Origin: Acidobacteriota bacterium
GTDB lineage: Bacteria; Acidobacteriota; Terriglobia; Bryobacterales; Bryobacteraceae
Direction: 5' to 3'
Assembly: GCA_026393985.1 (NCBI GenBank)
Contig: JAPKZB010000088.1
Span: 1-64,000 of the forward strand
Length of the DNA stretch: 64,000 bases
The translations under genes and the position numbers were made by a program. This document shows positions 31,004 through 39,346 of the stretch, one piece after another (positions within the stretch are counted from its first letter, which is position 1; each line of letters begins with the position of its first letter). A model generated the notes under the pieces. The model made no database searches. It saw only the letters and a list, made by a program, of their open reading frames with translations, and had not been told where the DNA came from.

Positions 31004-31318
31004 CTACTCCTTCAACGTCCGCAGAAACGCCACCAGATTCGCCGCCTCCGCCTCCGCCAATGCGGCCCCCTTCATCTTGCCCACACCCTCCACCGACTCT
31101 TTCCGCAACTGCCCGTCCGGCTTCGCCTGCACCTCCTTCGAACCGAGATGCCGCATCTCCACCTTCAGCATCTTCGCAATCGCGCCATTGGCCGCCCCGT
31201 CCACCCCGTGACACCGCTTGCACGACCGGTCGTAAGCCGCCCTACCCGCCCCGGCGTCCGCCCCGAACGCACCGCCGCAACACAATCCAAAACTCACCAA
31301 GCCGATTAGAAATCTCAT
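31004..31318 (-). CDS. Small monoheme cytochrome c
   Basis: This 104-residue protein has a signal peptide (MRFLIGLVSFGLCCGGAFGA) and one heme motif, CKRCH, near residue 33. A Met in VGKMKG could be the distal ligand. It is a periplasmic class I cytochrome c and the first gene of the conduit operon, so it probably shuttles electrons between the inner-membrane cytochrome and the MtrA-like protein or another oxidase. A sigma-54-type promoter ends 15 bases before its ATG. Confidence 0.88.
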   Translation of the reverse strand: MRFLIGLVSFGLCCGGAFGADAGAGRAAYDRSCKRCHGVDGAANGAIAKMLKVEMRHLGSKEVQAKPDGQLRKESVEGVGKMKGAALAEAEAANLVAFLRTLKE

Positions 31319-31333
31319 AAGCAGGGAATTGAC

Positions 31334-31349
31334 TGCAATCCAATGCCCA
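31334..31349 (-). promoter_or_regulatory. Sigma-54-type promoter of the electron-conduit operon
   Basis: Read on the minus strand the sequence is TGGGCATTGGATTGCA. It has the invariant GG and GC separated by exactly 10 bases, TGG at -24 and a perfect TTGCA at -12. The predicted start would fall about 5 nt before the ATG at 31318. Upstream there are two ATATCC boxes (31365-31370 within the palindrome GGATATCC, and 31396-31401) 31 bases apart, which might be activator sites. The activator gene at 23473-24855 supports the call; no experiment is available. Confidence 0.6.
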
Positions 31350-31441
31350 CCAGCAACTCACCGGATATCCACGCCAAAGCCGCCTCCCCTGCGCCATATC
31401 CCCCACCCCCGGTGCGGCATCTGCCCCGCGCCCCCCGGCCG

Positions 31442-31447
31442 TATACT
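31442..31447 (+). promoter_or_regulatory. Candidate -10 element, leaderless type (D-aminoacylase gene)
   Basis: TATACT, one base from the consensus -10, lies 8 nt before the ATG at 31456. No ribosome binding site fits between them. Confidence 0.4.
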
Positions 31448-31455
31448 ACAGTCCA

Positions 31456-32955
31456 ATGACTCTCCTCCACGGCGGTACCCTCGTCGACGGCTCCGGCGCC
31501 CACCCTACCCCCGGCGACCTCCTCTTCGACGGCGATACCATCCTCGCTCTCGGCCCTTGCGACGCCCCCGCCGACGCCCTCCGCCTCGACTGCACCGGCC
31601 TCTTCATCGCCCCCGGCTTCATCGACCTCCATAGTCACTCCGATCTCCAGGTCCTCGAACGCCACCGCGCCAAAACCGACCAGGGCGTCACCACCGAAGT
31701 CGTCGGCAACTGCGGCTTCTCCGCCTATCCCTGCGGCGCCCACCCCCACGAAGTCCAGGAGTTCGCCAACGGCATCCTCTTCGGCTACGGCCGCGACTGG
31801 GCCTGGCCCAACGCGCAACAGTATCTCGCCGACGCCGCCGCCCAGGCCGACCTCGTCAACGTCCACTCCCTCGTCGGCCACGGCACCCTCCGCGTCGCCA
31901 CCATGGGTCCCAGCCAGGCCCCCGCCACCCCCGCCGAACTCGACCGTATGGAGCAAAGCCTCGCCGAATGCCTCTCCGGCGGCGCCGCCGGCTTCTCCAC
32001 CGGCCTCATGTACGCCCCCGGCTCCGCCGCGCCCACCGAAGAGCTCGAAGCCCTCTGCCGCGTCACCGCCCGCGCCGGTAAAGTCTACGCCACCCACATG
32101 CGCAGCTACGGCGACGACCTGCTCAACTCGCTCGACGAACAGCTCGCCCTCGCCCGCGCCACCGGCTGCCGCCTCCAAATCTCCCACCTCCAGGCCGTCG
32201 GCCGCCGCAACTGGCACAAGCAAGCCCAGGCCCTCGAAAAGCTCGCCGCCGCCCGCCACGAAGGCATCGACGTCGCCTTCGACAGCTACCCCTACCTCGC
32301 CGGCAGCACCGTCCTCACCCAGCTCCTCCCCGCCTGGGCCCTCGATGGCGGCGCCCCCGCCCTGCTCGCCCGCCTCGCCGATCCCGCTCTCTGCTCCCGC
32401 ATCAAAGCCACCATGATCGAGCAAACGCCCCAGCAATGGAGCGACATCTTCATCACCGCCGTCGGCTCCCCCACCAGCGAACGCCTCGTCGGCCACGACC
32501 TCGCCAGCATCGGCGAAACCCTCGGCGAACACCCCGTCGACGCCGCTCTTCACCTCCTCCGCGTCGAATCCGCCAACGTCAACATCCTCGCCTTCAATCA
32601 ATCCGACGACAACCTCCGCCACCTGCTTACCCATCCGCTCTGCACCGTCATCAGCGACGGCTTCTACGTCAAAGGCCGCCCCCACCCCCGCCTCTACGGC
32701 ACCTTCCCCTTCCTGCTCGGCGAAATCGTCCGCGAACGCCGCTGGATGCCCCTCGAACAGGCCATCCACAAGATCACCGCCCAGCCCGCCGCCCGCTTCG
32801 CCATGCCCCGCCAGGGCCTCCTCGCCCCCGGCTACTACGCCGACCTCACCGTCTTCGACCCCACCGCCATCGCCGGCCGCGCCACCTACGAAGCGCCCGA
32901 AACGGCCCCCGCCGGCATCCGCCACTGCTTCCGGCGGGGGCGCCGCACCGTCTAG
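31456..32955 (+). CDS. D-aminoacylase / N-acyl-D-amino-acid deacylase family
   Basis: This 499-residue amidohydrolase-superfamily enzyme has the HxH metal motif in FIDLHSHSD, the conserved GNCGFS Cys that bridges metal in D-aminoacylases, VNVHSLVGHGTLR, YATHMRSYGDD and FDSYPY. The C-terminal KGRPHPRLYGTFP and a composite beta domain (GYYADLTVFDP) are also family-typical. It should release D-amino acids from N-acyl forms, perhaps for cell-wall or D-peptide recycling. It has no signal peptide, so it is cytosolic. It is divergent from the cytochrome operon across 137 bases. Confidence 0.9.
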   Translation: MTLLHGGTLVDGSGAHPTPGDLLFDGDTILALGPCDAPADALRLDCTGLFIAPGFIDLHSHSDLQVLERHRAKTDQGVTTEVVGNCGFSAYPCGAHPHEVQEFANGILFGYGRDWAWPNAQQYLADAAAQADLVNVHSLVGHGTLRVATMGPSQAPATPAELDRMEQSLAECLSGGAAGFSTGLMYAPGSAAPTEELEALCRVTARAGKVYATHMRSYGDDLLNSLDEQLALARATGCRLQISHLQAVGRRNWHKQAQALEKLAAARHEGIDVAFDSYPYLAGSTVLTQLLPAWALDGGAPALLARLADPALCSRIKATMIEQTPQQWSDIFITAVGSPTSERLVGHDLASIGETLGEHPVDAALHLLRVESANVNILAFNQSDDNLRHLLTHPLCTVISDGFYVKGRPHPRLYGTFPFLLGEIVRERRWMPLEQAIHKITAQPAARFAMPRQGLLAPGYYADLTVFDPTAIAGRATYEAPETAPAGIRHCFRRGRRTV

Positions 32956-34851
32956 TTACTTGCCCGGCGACAGATACTTCATCAGCACCGCCGCCAACCC
33001 GTCGAGCGAGGCCCCATTGCCCCCCGCCACGAGGATGTTCGGCACAATCGGCATGCCGCTCTTGGCAATCGCGTCGATGCCGTTCACAATCGCCGTCGCG
33101 TTGGCGCCAAACGCCTTCACCTGCGCATCGTAAGCCTCGGCTTTCGCCAGGCCCACGGCCCGCACCTCAGCGCCCTTGGCCCGGCCCGTCTGTTCGATGT
33201 AGAACGCTTCGCCGTCGGCCTCGGCCTTCCGCGCGTTCGCGTTGTTCGACTTGATCGTCACGCCCACCTTCGACTTCGCCAGCTCGGCCTGCATATCGGC
33301 CGTACCGCGCGCCTGCTCGGTCTCAATCCGCTGCTGCTGCGCCTGCTTCTGCTGCTCAAAGGTCGCAATCTCCTGCTTGGCGATCTCCCGTTCGGTCAAC
33401 ACCTTCACCAGATCCTGCGGCAGAATCACGTCCTGGATGTACACCCCGCGCGTCTCGACAAAATACGATGCCAACTGCTCGCGGATCCGCCCGTAGGCCT
33501 CCCGCTGCACCTGCTGTCGCGTCTCCACAAACCGCACCGCCGGCATCGACTGCAGCGTATCCCGGAAATGGTTTCCCACCGCCGCCTGTAGCACCTCGTC
33601 CACCAGGTTCCGAATGGTCCCCACCGTCGAAATCACCCGCGGCGCCCGCGTGTCCGGAATATGGATCTGCACCTGCAAATCCATCTTGAACACAAACCCC
33701 TCCGAGCTCTTGGCCACAATCTGTTCGAGCTTGGCGTCCAGATGATGCGCCGCCGAAACCCGGTCCGCCCAGTTCAGCGTCAGAATCGCCGTCGGCACCA
33801 GCTCGGCCTTGTAGCAGTATGGGTTGATCGGATACTTGCCCGTGCGCAGCGGCTCCTGCCAGATACCCCGATGCCCCGGCCGCACCAGCGATCCAAACTG
33901 AAACTCCGTGCCCGAAGTATCCGACGGCGCCAGGCCCACATAGGCCTTGATCACCGCCACCTGCCCCTGCTCCACCACCAGCATCGGCACCTTCTCGACA
34001 CGCACTAAAAACGGGTTCAACAGGTAGGCGCCATACAGCAGCGGGTCATGCTGCAGCCCGATGCGCCCCCCGTGGTCCAGAAACGCCTGGAAATCCTGGT
34101 AGTTGTTGTGCAGCTCGTTCTTGTTGCTGAACAGCCGCTCAATCACCTCGGCGTCGTGCGTCTCCCCGCCCCGCTCCATCTCGGCGATATCGGCAAACTG
34201 CCCCAGCCGGCTCGCAATATCGCCTGACGACAGCGGATCGCCCTCGAGCGTCGACACGATCCCGATCACGTCCGCCTCCGCACCCGCCTCCTTGGCAATC
34301 CGCACCACCTCCAAGTCCGCCGGGCTCAGCCCGAAACTCATCGGGGTCAACTCCTGCCCCTGTAGCTGCTCGGCCACCGGCCGCCCGAAAACACGGTCCC
34401 GCGTGATGACGAGAAAGGCCACCGGATGCAGCGGCAGCGTCGTACCCGGCGCCAGAACCGGCCGCTGTACGCCCTTCTGCCCGCCCTCCCTTACGAACGT
34501 CTCCAGCTCCGTAAACTGCCCGAAGCCGGGCTGATACGAGCCGCTCTTGGCGCCCGTCGGCAGCGGCGCGCCCACCTGCGCAATCACCACGCCAATCTGC
34601 CCCGCCGGCACCTGCACCCACGGATACTTCTCCACCCCGAAGACCGGCCAAAGCTGAAACCGCAGCCCCGGCATCAACAGCTCAGCCTGGTATCCCGCCT
34701 CGCCGCGAAAGGCGATCGGGTTATCGTCATCCAACTTCCGCGCCGAAAACCGGCGCGTCACCAAACCCACCTCCGTGGGTCCAATCCGATGGAGCGACAG
34801 CAAAATAACAGCCACCATCGCCAAAAGCAACAGCACAAATCCAATCCACAT
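32956..34851 (-). CDS. SPFH/band-7 flotillin-like membrane protein
   Basis: This 631-residue protein has one N-terminal membrane helix (about 3-22), then an SPFH/band-7 region (IGPTEVGLVTRRF, PGLRFQLWPVF). A long charged helical stalk about 450-600 is rich in Glu, Lys, Gln and Ala (TEREIAKQEIATFEQQKQAQ), and a Gly-rich tail follows. Flotillin-like proteins form membrane microdomain scaffolds. A good AGGAG ribosome site lies 8 nt before the ATG. It ends right at the end of the convergent D-aminoacylase gene. No NfeD-type partner is beside it. Confidence 0.85.
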   Translation of the reverse strand: MWIGFVLLLLAMVAVILLSLHRIGPTEVGLVTRRFSARKLDDDNPIAFRGEAGYQAELLMPGLRFQLWPVFGVEKYPWVQVPAGQIGVVIAQVGAPLPTGAKSGSYQPGFGQFTELETFVREGGQKGVQRPVLAPGTTLPLHPVAFLVITRDRVFGRPVAEQLQGQELTPMSFGLSPADLEVVRIAKEAGAEADVIGIVSTLEGDPLSSGDIASRLGQFADIAEMERGGETHDAEVIERLFSNKNELHNNYQDFQAFLDHGGRIGLQHDPLLYGAYLLNPFLVRVEKVPMLVVEQGQVAVIKAYVGLAPSDTSGTEFQFGSLVRPGHRGIWQEPLRTGKYPINPYCYKAELVPTAILTLNWADRVSAAHHLDAKLEQIVAKSSEGFVFKMDLQVQIHIPDTRAPRVISTVGTIRNLVDEVLQAAVGNHFRDTLQSMPAVRFVETRQQVQREAYGRIREQLASYFVETRGVYIQDVILPQDLVKVLTEREIAKQEIATFEQQKQAQQQRIETEQARGTADMQAELAKSKVGVTIKSNNANARKAEADGEAFYIEQTGRAKGAEVRAVGLAKAEAYDAQVKAFGANATAIVNGIDAIAKSGMPIVPNILVAGGNGASLDGLAAVLMKYLSPGK

Positions 34852-35032
34852 AAAGGGCTCCTGTTGTGGACCGTCGCCGCCCTGTCCTCCCCGGCGGCAA
34901 TTAAAACTATCCGAGCCCCAGTAAATGCCCGGTCCTGTCCCAATTCTTCACAGAATCCCGCGCCGGTGCAAGAGAAATCGAACCGCGATTCGCCGATTTT
35001 ATGGCCAAATCTGCGAGACTCGAAGAAGACTT

Positions 35033-35533
35033 ATGGCCTTCGTCCCCCGTACCCCGGTCCATCCCCTCCGCACCGCCGGCAAGGTCATGGCCTTCACCGG
35101 GGTCTTCTTCGTCGGCGTCGCCCTCATCGGCGCCTGGAAGCCCTACTACCAGCTCGAACAGGCCCCCCGCGCCCACGTCAAAGTCCTCAAAAACGACATC
35201 GGCTACAAAACCGCCAAAGGCTACGCTTTCCAGCTTCAGATGAGCTGGAACACCAGCCTCGGCGAACAGCGCACGCAGTTAACCACCCCCGTCGAAGCCA
35301 CCGGCGAATCGGAAGCCCGCAACAAGTACCGCGGCGGCTGGATCGTCGCCGGCCAGGAATACGACTTCCCCGTCGACCCCGACGATCCCTCCCGCATCCT
35401 CCCCTTCAACGGCTACAACTGGAAAACTTTCGGGCAGTTCGCCGTCACCGGCCTGCTGGGCTTCCTCTCCTTCGGCCTCGGCATGTTCCTCGTCAAGAAA
35501 GGCCAGGAACTCGAAAAGAAACCCAATATCTAG
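35033..35533 (+). CDS. Small membrane protein, DUF3592-like
   Basis: I chose the ATG at 35033 (166 residues, MAFVPRTPVHPL). An upstream in-frame ATG at 34925 would add 36 basic residues with atypical composition. There are two membrane helices (about 17-35 and 133-152) flanking an external beta-rich domain, a layout like DUF3592 proteins, but the match is weak. Function is unknown. The 181 bases upstream, up to the flotillin gene, hold both promoters and show no clear motif. The stop overlaps the convergent dut gene by 4 bases. Confidence 0.65.
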   Translation: MAFVPRTPVHPLRTAGKVMAFTGVFFVGVALIGAWKPYYQLEQAPRAHVKVLKNDIGYKTAKGYAFQLQMSWNTSLGEQRTQLTTPVEATGESEARNKYRGGWIVAGQEYDFPVDPDDPSRILPFNGYNWKTFGQFAVTGLLGFLSFGLGMFLVKKGQELEKKPNI

Positions 35534-35961
35534 CGGCCCGAACTCCCAAAGCCCCCCTCGCCCCGCGCCGTATCGCTCAGCTCGCTCTCGACCAGCTCCA
35601 CGCCCTCGTACCGCGCAATCACCATCTGCGCAATCCGGTCGCCCTTGGCAATCGGATACGGCGCCTTGCCCAGATTCAGCAGAATCACCTTCAACTCGCC
35701 CCGGTATCCCGGGTCCACCGTCCCCGGACTGTTCGGAATCGTAATGGCATGCTTCAAAGCCATCCCGCTCCGCGGCCGCACCTGCGCCTCGTAGCCCGGC
35801 GGCAGCTCAATCGATAGCCCCGTGGCTACCGCCTGCGGCACCCCCGGCTCCAGCACCGTGTCCACCACCGAGCACAAATCCATCCCGGCATCCTCCAGCG
35901 GACCGTGCGCATACTTCGGCAAAGTCGCCTCGGCTACTAATCGTTTCACTTTCAATTGCAT
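35530..35961 (-). CDS. dut: dUTP diphosphatase
   Basis: I chose the ATG at 35961 (143 residues); the frame stays open to 37377 but that part is antisense to the ThyX-like gene. Trimeric dUTPase motifs are visible: AGMDLCS (motif 1), RPRSGMALKH (2), PGTVDPGYRGELKVILLN (3), GDRIAQMV (4) and the flexible C-terminal motif RGEGGFGSSG (5). It hydrolyses dUTP to dUMP, the substrate for thymidylate synthesis, which matches the divergent ThyX-like neighbour. Only 15 bases separate the two start codons. Confidence 0.96.
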   Translation of the reverse strand: MQLKVKRLVAEATLPKYAHGPLEDAGMDLCSVVDTVLEPGVPQAVATGLSIELPPGYEAQVRPRSGMALKHAITIPNSPGTVDPGYRGELKVILLNLGKAPYPIAKGDRIAQMVIARYEGVELVESELSDTARGEGGFGSSGR

Positions 35962-35976
35962 AATGAAGTATTCAGT

Positions 35977-37425
35977 ATGCCAGCCCCTCCCCCTGAACGG
36001 CGCATTCTTTCCGTCGCCCCCCTGGCCCCCGAAAAGAGCGCCTACGCCCTGGCTCGCTACAGCCGTTCGGCTGACTCCATCACCCAATCGCTCGATTGGG
36101 TCCGCTCCCACGACTCCTCGAAGTTCCTCGAAAGCTTCTATTTCCAATACGGCCACGCCTCTATCGCCGACCTCGGCCATCTCACCTTCTGCCTCGAAGG
36201 CATCTCCGAACTCGCCGCCGCTGAAGTCGAAGACGAACAACTCTGGGACGGCCAGGCCAAATCCTCCCGCTATCAGGACTTCGGCAAAACCGGCTTCGTC
36301 ATCCCCCCGGAGTTCGACCCGCTCGACAAGGTCCAGTTCGCCGCCGCCGGCGAAGCGCTCCTCTCCGCCTACCGCCTCGTCCACGACGCCGCCTTTGCCC
36401 ACCTCTCCGCCCAACTCCCCCGCCCGGAGGAGATGAAGCCCGACGCCTACCAACGCAACATCGCCGCTCGCGCCTTTGACGTCGCCCGCTATCTCCTCTT
36501 CTGGGCCGTCCCCACCAACGTCGGCCAAGTCACCAGCATCCGAACCCTCGAAAAACAGATCCGCCGCCTCAAAGCCTCCCCCTACGCCGAAGTCCGCGCC
36601 ATCGGCGCCGAAATCGCCGCCGCCTGCGCCGCTCCCCCCGCCTGCCGCTGGGACGACTCGCAAGCCGAGCCCCTCGCCCCCACCCTCGCCAAATACTGCG
36701 ACCCCGACGAGCACCTCCGCCAATCCACCGCCGCCCTCCGCCTCTGGGCCGAACAAAACCTTCCCCCCGCCCCCGCCCCCGCCCCGGACGTCGATCTGTT
36801 CAACCAGCACGGCACCGCCATCGTGGTGGGCGCCGCCGAAATCACCGCCACGCTCCTCTACCCCGTCACCGCCTGGCCCTTCCGCGCCCTCTATGAATGG
36901 GCCGCCGCCGCCTCCCCCGCCCTCCGCCGCGAAGTCCTCGATACCGCCGTGGGCACACGCTCGAAACACGACGAACTCCTCCGCGGCTTCCGCGGCGGCC
37001 TCTACTGCTACGACCTCGTCATGGACGTCGGTGCCTACCGCGACTTCCATCGCCACCGCCGCTGCCAGCAGTACCGCCAGGACTACTCCGGCCTCCTCGG
37101 CTACGAAACCCCCCAGGTCATCACCGACGCCGGCCTCACCGTCGAATATCAGGCCGCCATGGACCACGCCCTCGCCACCCTCCGCCAACTGCCCGCCCCA
37201 GCCAACGAATATCTCCTCCCCTTCGGCGCCCGCAGCCGCTTCCTGTTCAAAATGGACTTCGCCGAAGCCGAGTACATCTGCCGCGTTCGCACCGGCGTCA
37301 AAGGCCACTTCAGCTACCGCTCCATCGCCTGGCAAATGAAAGAAGCGATGGAAAAACTCGAACCCGAACTCGCCCACCTCCTCTCCGGCACCCCCCCATG
37401 GATCGAAGACCCGCTCAAACGCTAG
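35977..37425 (+). CDS. Tandem ThyX-like (FAD-dependent thymidylate synthase) protein
   Basis: I chose the ATG at 35977 (482 residues, about twice a normal ThyX of 220-250); a TTG at 35956 would overlap dut. The N-terminal half has ThyX features (FQYGHASIADLGHLTFCLEGIS), but its signature reads GQAKSSRYQDF at 92-102 and has lost the RHR. The C-terminal half has RHRRCQQYRQDYS at 359-371, keeping RHR but losing the NExSxRY part. The two halves therefore hold complementary parts of the classical signature. It may be an active composite enzyme or a divergent paralogue. The dut neighbour supports a role in dTMP synthesis. Confidence 0.78.
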   Translation: MPAPPPERRILSVAPLAPEKSAYALARYSRSADSITQSLDWVRSHDSSKFLESFYFQYGHASIADLGHLTFCLEGISELAAAEVEDEQLWDGQAKSSRYQDFGKTGFVIPPEFDPLDKVQFAAAGEALLSAYRLVHDAAFAHLSAQLPRPEEMKPDAYQRNIAARAFDVARYLLFWAVPTNVGQVTSIRTLEKQIRRLKASPYAEVRAIGAEIAAACAAPPACRWDDSQAEPLAPTLAKYCDPDEHLRQSTAALRLWAEQNLPPAPAPAPDVDLFNQHGTAIVVGAAEITATLLYPVTAWPFRALYEWAAAASPALRREVLDTAVGTRSKHDELLRGFRGGLYCYDLVMDVGAYRDFHRHRRCQQYRQDYSGLLGYETPQVITDAGLTVEYQAAMDHALATLRQLPAPANEYLLPFGARSRFLFKMDFAEAEYICRVRTGVKGHFSYRSIAWQMKEAMEKLEPELAHLLSGTPPWIEDPLKR

Positions 37426-38102
37426 CCGGACTCCTTCTCTTCCTCGCCCTGCCTCTCCCAGCCGAGGACCAACAGCCCCTCCATGCCCACTGGGGCTTCC
37501 ACCCCGACTCCGCCGCCTGCGCCGACCCCGCCCGCCCCGACAAACGCTGGGCCCCCACCGCCATCCCCAGCCCCACCCCCGGCTGCTACCGCAAACGCTT
37601 CACCCTCACCGCCGGCGCCCGCTTCGCCCTCGCCTTCGACGGTCCCGCCCCCCCCGAAGTCTTCCTGAACGGCCAACCCCTCTCGCCTCCCTACGAATTC
37701 ACCGTCCCGCTCCACGCCGAAAACCTCCTCGCCATCCTCGCCCCCGCCGGCCTCACCACGCCCCTCCGCCTCGTCAAGGACCCCACCCCCCCGCCCGCCC
37801 AACCGCCACCCCACCCCGGCGCCCTCCGCCTCGCCGTCTCGCCCGGTCCCCTCCCGGCCAACCGCACCGGCTTCGCCGTCCTCACCGCTAACCAGGCCGG
37901 ACCCCTCCAGTGGTCCGTTCGCGGCCCCGCCCACCTCGCTGGACCCGCCCTGTTCGGCTCCGTCAACCTCCTCCGCACCACCGCCACCCCAGGCAAAATC
38001 ACCGTCACCGCCACCAACCCCGCCGGCGAAACCGCCTCCGTCGAACTCTGGTCCACCGCCGTCCCCCTCGGCGCCTCCTGGATGCGCGAACCCGCCCGCT
38101 AA
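37398..38102 (+). CDS. Secreted protein with sugar-binding-like and Ig-like domains
   Basis: I chose the ATG at 37398, which overlaps the ThyX-like gene by 28 bases and gives a signal peptide (TLAGLLLFLALPLPA). The 234 residues hold a jelly-roll-like segment similar to the sugar-binding domain of GH2 glycosidases (CYRKRFTLTAG..., LAFDGPAPPEVFLNGQPL), then an Ig-like domain (LRLAVSPGPLPANRTGF... ITVTATNPAGETASVEL). There is no catalytic barrel. It may be a carbohydrate-binding accessory protein or a decayed glycosidase. The GH2 resemblance is my inference from pattern. Confidence 0.55.
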   Translation: MDRRPAQTLAGLLLFLALPLPAEDQQPLHAHWGFHPDSAACADPARPDKRWAPTAIPSPTPGCYRKRFTLTAGARFALAFDGPAPPEVFLNGQPLSPPYEFTVPLHAENLLAILAPAGLTTPLRLVKDPTPPPAQPPPHPGALRLAVSPGPLPANRTGFAVLTANQAGPLQWSVRGPAHLAGPALFGSVNLLRTTATPGKITVTATNPAGETASVELWSTAVPLGASWMREPAR

Positions 38103-38120
38103 CCCTACGCCAAAAAGTAC

Positions 38121-38148
38121 TTGACACCCCCGCGTAATCCGCTATTCT
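38121..38148 (+). promoter_or_regulatory. Sigma-70-type promoter of recA
   Basis: TTGACA at 38121-38126 (perfect -35) and TATTCT at 38143-38148 (-10) are separated by 16 bases. The start would fall near 38155, about 38 bases before the ATG. No obvious LexA-type palindrome is visible. Confidence 0.75.
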
Positions 38149-38192
38149 GAAGCAGGCGAAGAAAAAGCGAATTGCCTTGCGAGGGAAAAAAC

Positions 38193-39326
38193 ATGCTGGC
38201 TACTAGCGAAATGACCCGCGTTGTGGACACTATGGTGAAGGGATCAAACACGGTTCCGCGACAGGAAAAGCTTATGTTGGACGAAAAAGAGAAAATGCGA
38301 GCCCTCCAAGCCACGCTTGGAGCCATTGAAAAGCAGTTCGGCAAAGGTTCCGTGCTCCGGCTCGGGTCCAAAGAGTCGGTGCAGCCGGTGGCGGTCATCC
38401 CCTCGGGCTCCATCTCGCTCGATCACGCCCTTGGCGTTGGCGGCTTCCCCCGCGGCCGCATCATCGAGGTCTATGGTCCGGAGTCCTCCGGCAAAACCAC
38501 TATCGCTCTGCAGGTCGTCGCCGAAGCCCAGAAGGCCGGCGGTGTCGCCGCCTTCGTCGACGTCGAACACGCCCTCGACCCCGGCTACGCCCGCAAGCTC
38601 GGCGTCGATATCGACAACCTGCTCGTCTCCCAGCCCGACTTCGCCGAACAGGCCCTCGAAATCACCAATACGCTCATCCAGTCCGGCTCTATCGACGTCC
38701 TCGTCGTCGACTCGGTCGCCGCTCTCGTCCCCAAAGCCGAACTCGATGGCGAAATGGGCGACTCCTTCGTCGGGGTCCACGCCCGCCTCATGAGCCAGGC
38801 CATGCGCAAACTCACCGGCATCGTCTCGAAGTCCAACACCTGCCTGATCTTCATCAACCAGATCCGCGAAAAGATCGGCGTCATGTTCGGCAGCCCGGAA
38901 ACCACCACCGGCGGCCGCGCGCTGAAGTTCTATTCGAGCGTCCGCCTCGATATCCGCCGCATCAGCGCCCTAAAAGAAGGCGAAGAGGTCATCGGCAATC
39001 GCACCAAGGTGAAGGTAGTCAAAAACAAAGTCGCCCCGCCCTTCCGTGAGGCCGAGTTCGACATCATCTACGGCCAGGGCATCTCCCGCGAAGGCGACCT
39101 CATCGACCTCGCCGTAGCGAACACTGTCGTTGAAAAATCCGGCTCCTGGTACAGCTACAAGGGCGACCGGATCGGTCAGGGCCGCGATAACGCCCGGCAG
39201 TTTATCAAGGACAATCCGGACTTCTTCCGCCGCATCGATATCGAACTCCGCGACAAGCTAGGCCTCGCCCAGGCTCCGGTAAACCCGGATCAGGAAAAGG
39301 CCAGCGCCGCTACCTCCAAAAAGTAA
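38193..39326 (+). CDS. recA: Recombinase RecA
   Basis: I chose the ATG at 38193 (377 residues) because GAGGG lies 7 nt before it; in-frame ATGs at 38172 and 38274 are possible. It has the normal RecA core: [24 protein letters not shown] (Walker A), [33 protein letters not shown] (Walker B), [22 protein letters not shown] (L2 loop) and a charged C-terminal tail. The N-terminal 35 residues before [14 protein letters not shown] are longer than in E. coli. It performs strand exchange in recombination and triggers LexA cleavage. Confidence 0.97.
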   Translation: MLATSEMTRVVDTMVKGSNTVPRQEKLMLDEKEKMRALQATLGAIEKQFGKGSVLRLGSKESVQPVAVIPSGSISLDHALGVGGFPRGRIIEVYGPESSGKTTIALQVVAEAQKAGGVAAFVDVEHALDPGYARKLGVDIDNLLVSQPDFAEQALEITNTLIQSGSIDVLVVDSVAALVPKAELDGEMGDSFVGVHARLMSQAMRKLTGIVSKSNTCLIFINQIREKIGVMFGSPETTTGGRALKFYSSVRLDIRRISALKEGEEVIGNRTKVKVVKNKVAPPFREAEFDIIYGQGISREGDLIDLAVANTVVEKSGSWYSYKGDRIGQGRDNARQFIKDNPDFFRRIDIELRDKLGLAQAPVNPDQEKASAATSKK

Positions 39327-39346
39327 ACCGGAGAACCCAACCCGTA

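Noticed and set aside
31363-31401. Two ATATCC boxes as proven activator sites
   Set aside because: Two copies of a 6-mer are weak evidence; kept only as a side note to the sigma-54 promoter.
35962-37377. 5' extension of the dut frame to 615 residues
   Set aside because: This part is antisense to the ThyX-like gene, and the dUTPase fold begins at the ATG at 35961.
37422-37934. 170-residue minus-strand frame opposite the secreted sugar-binding-like gene
   Set aside because: Gly/Val/Glu-rich shadow; the plus strand gives a signal peptide and beta-rich domains. This region is the least certain strand call in the window.
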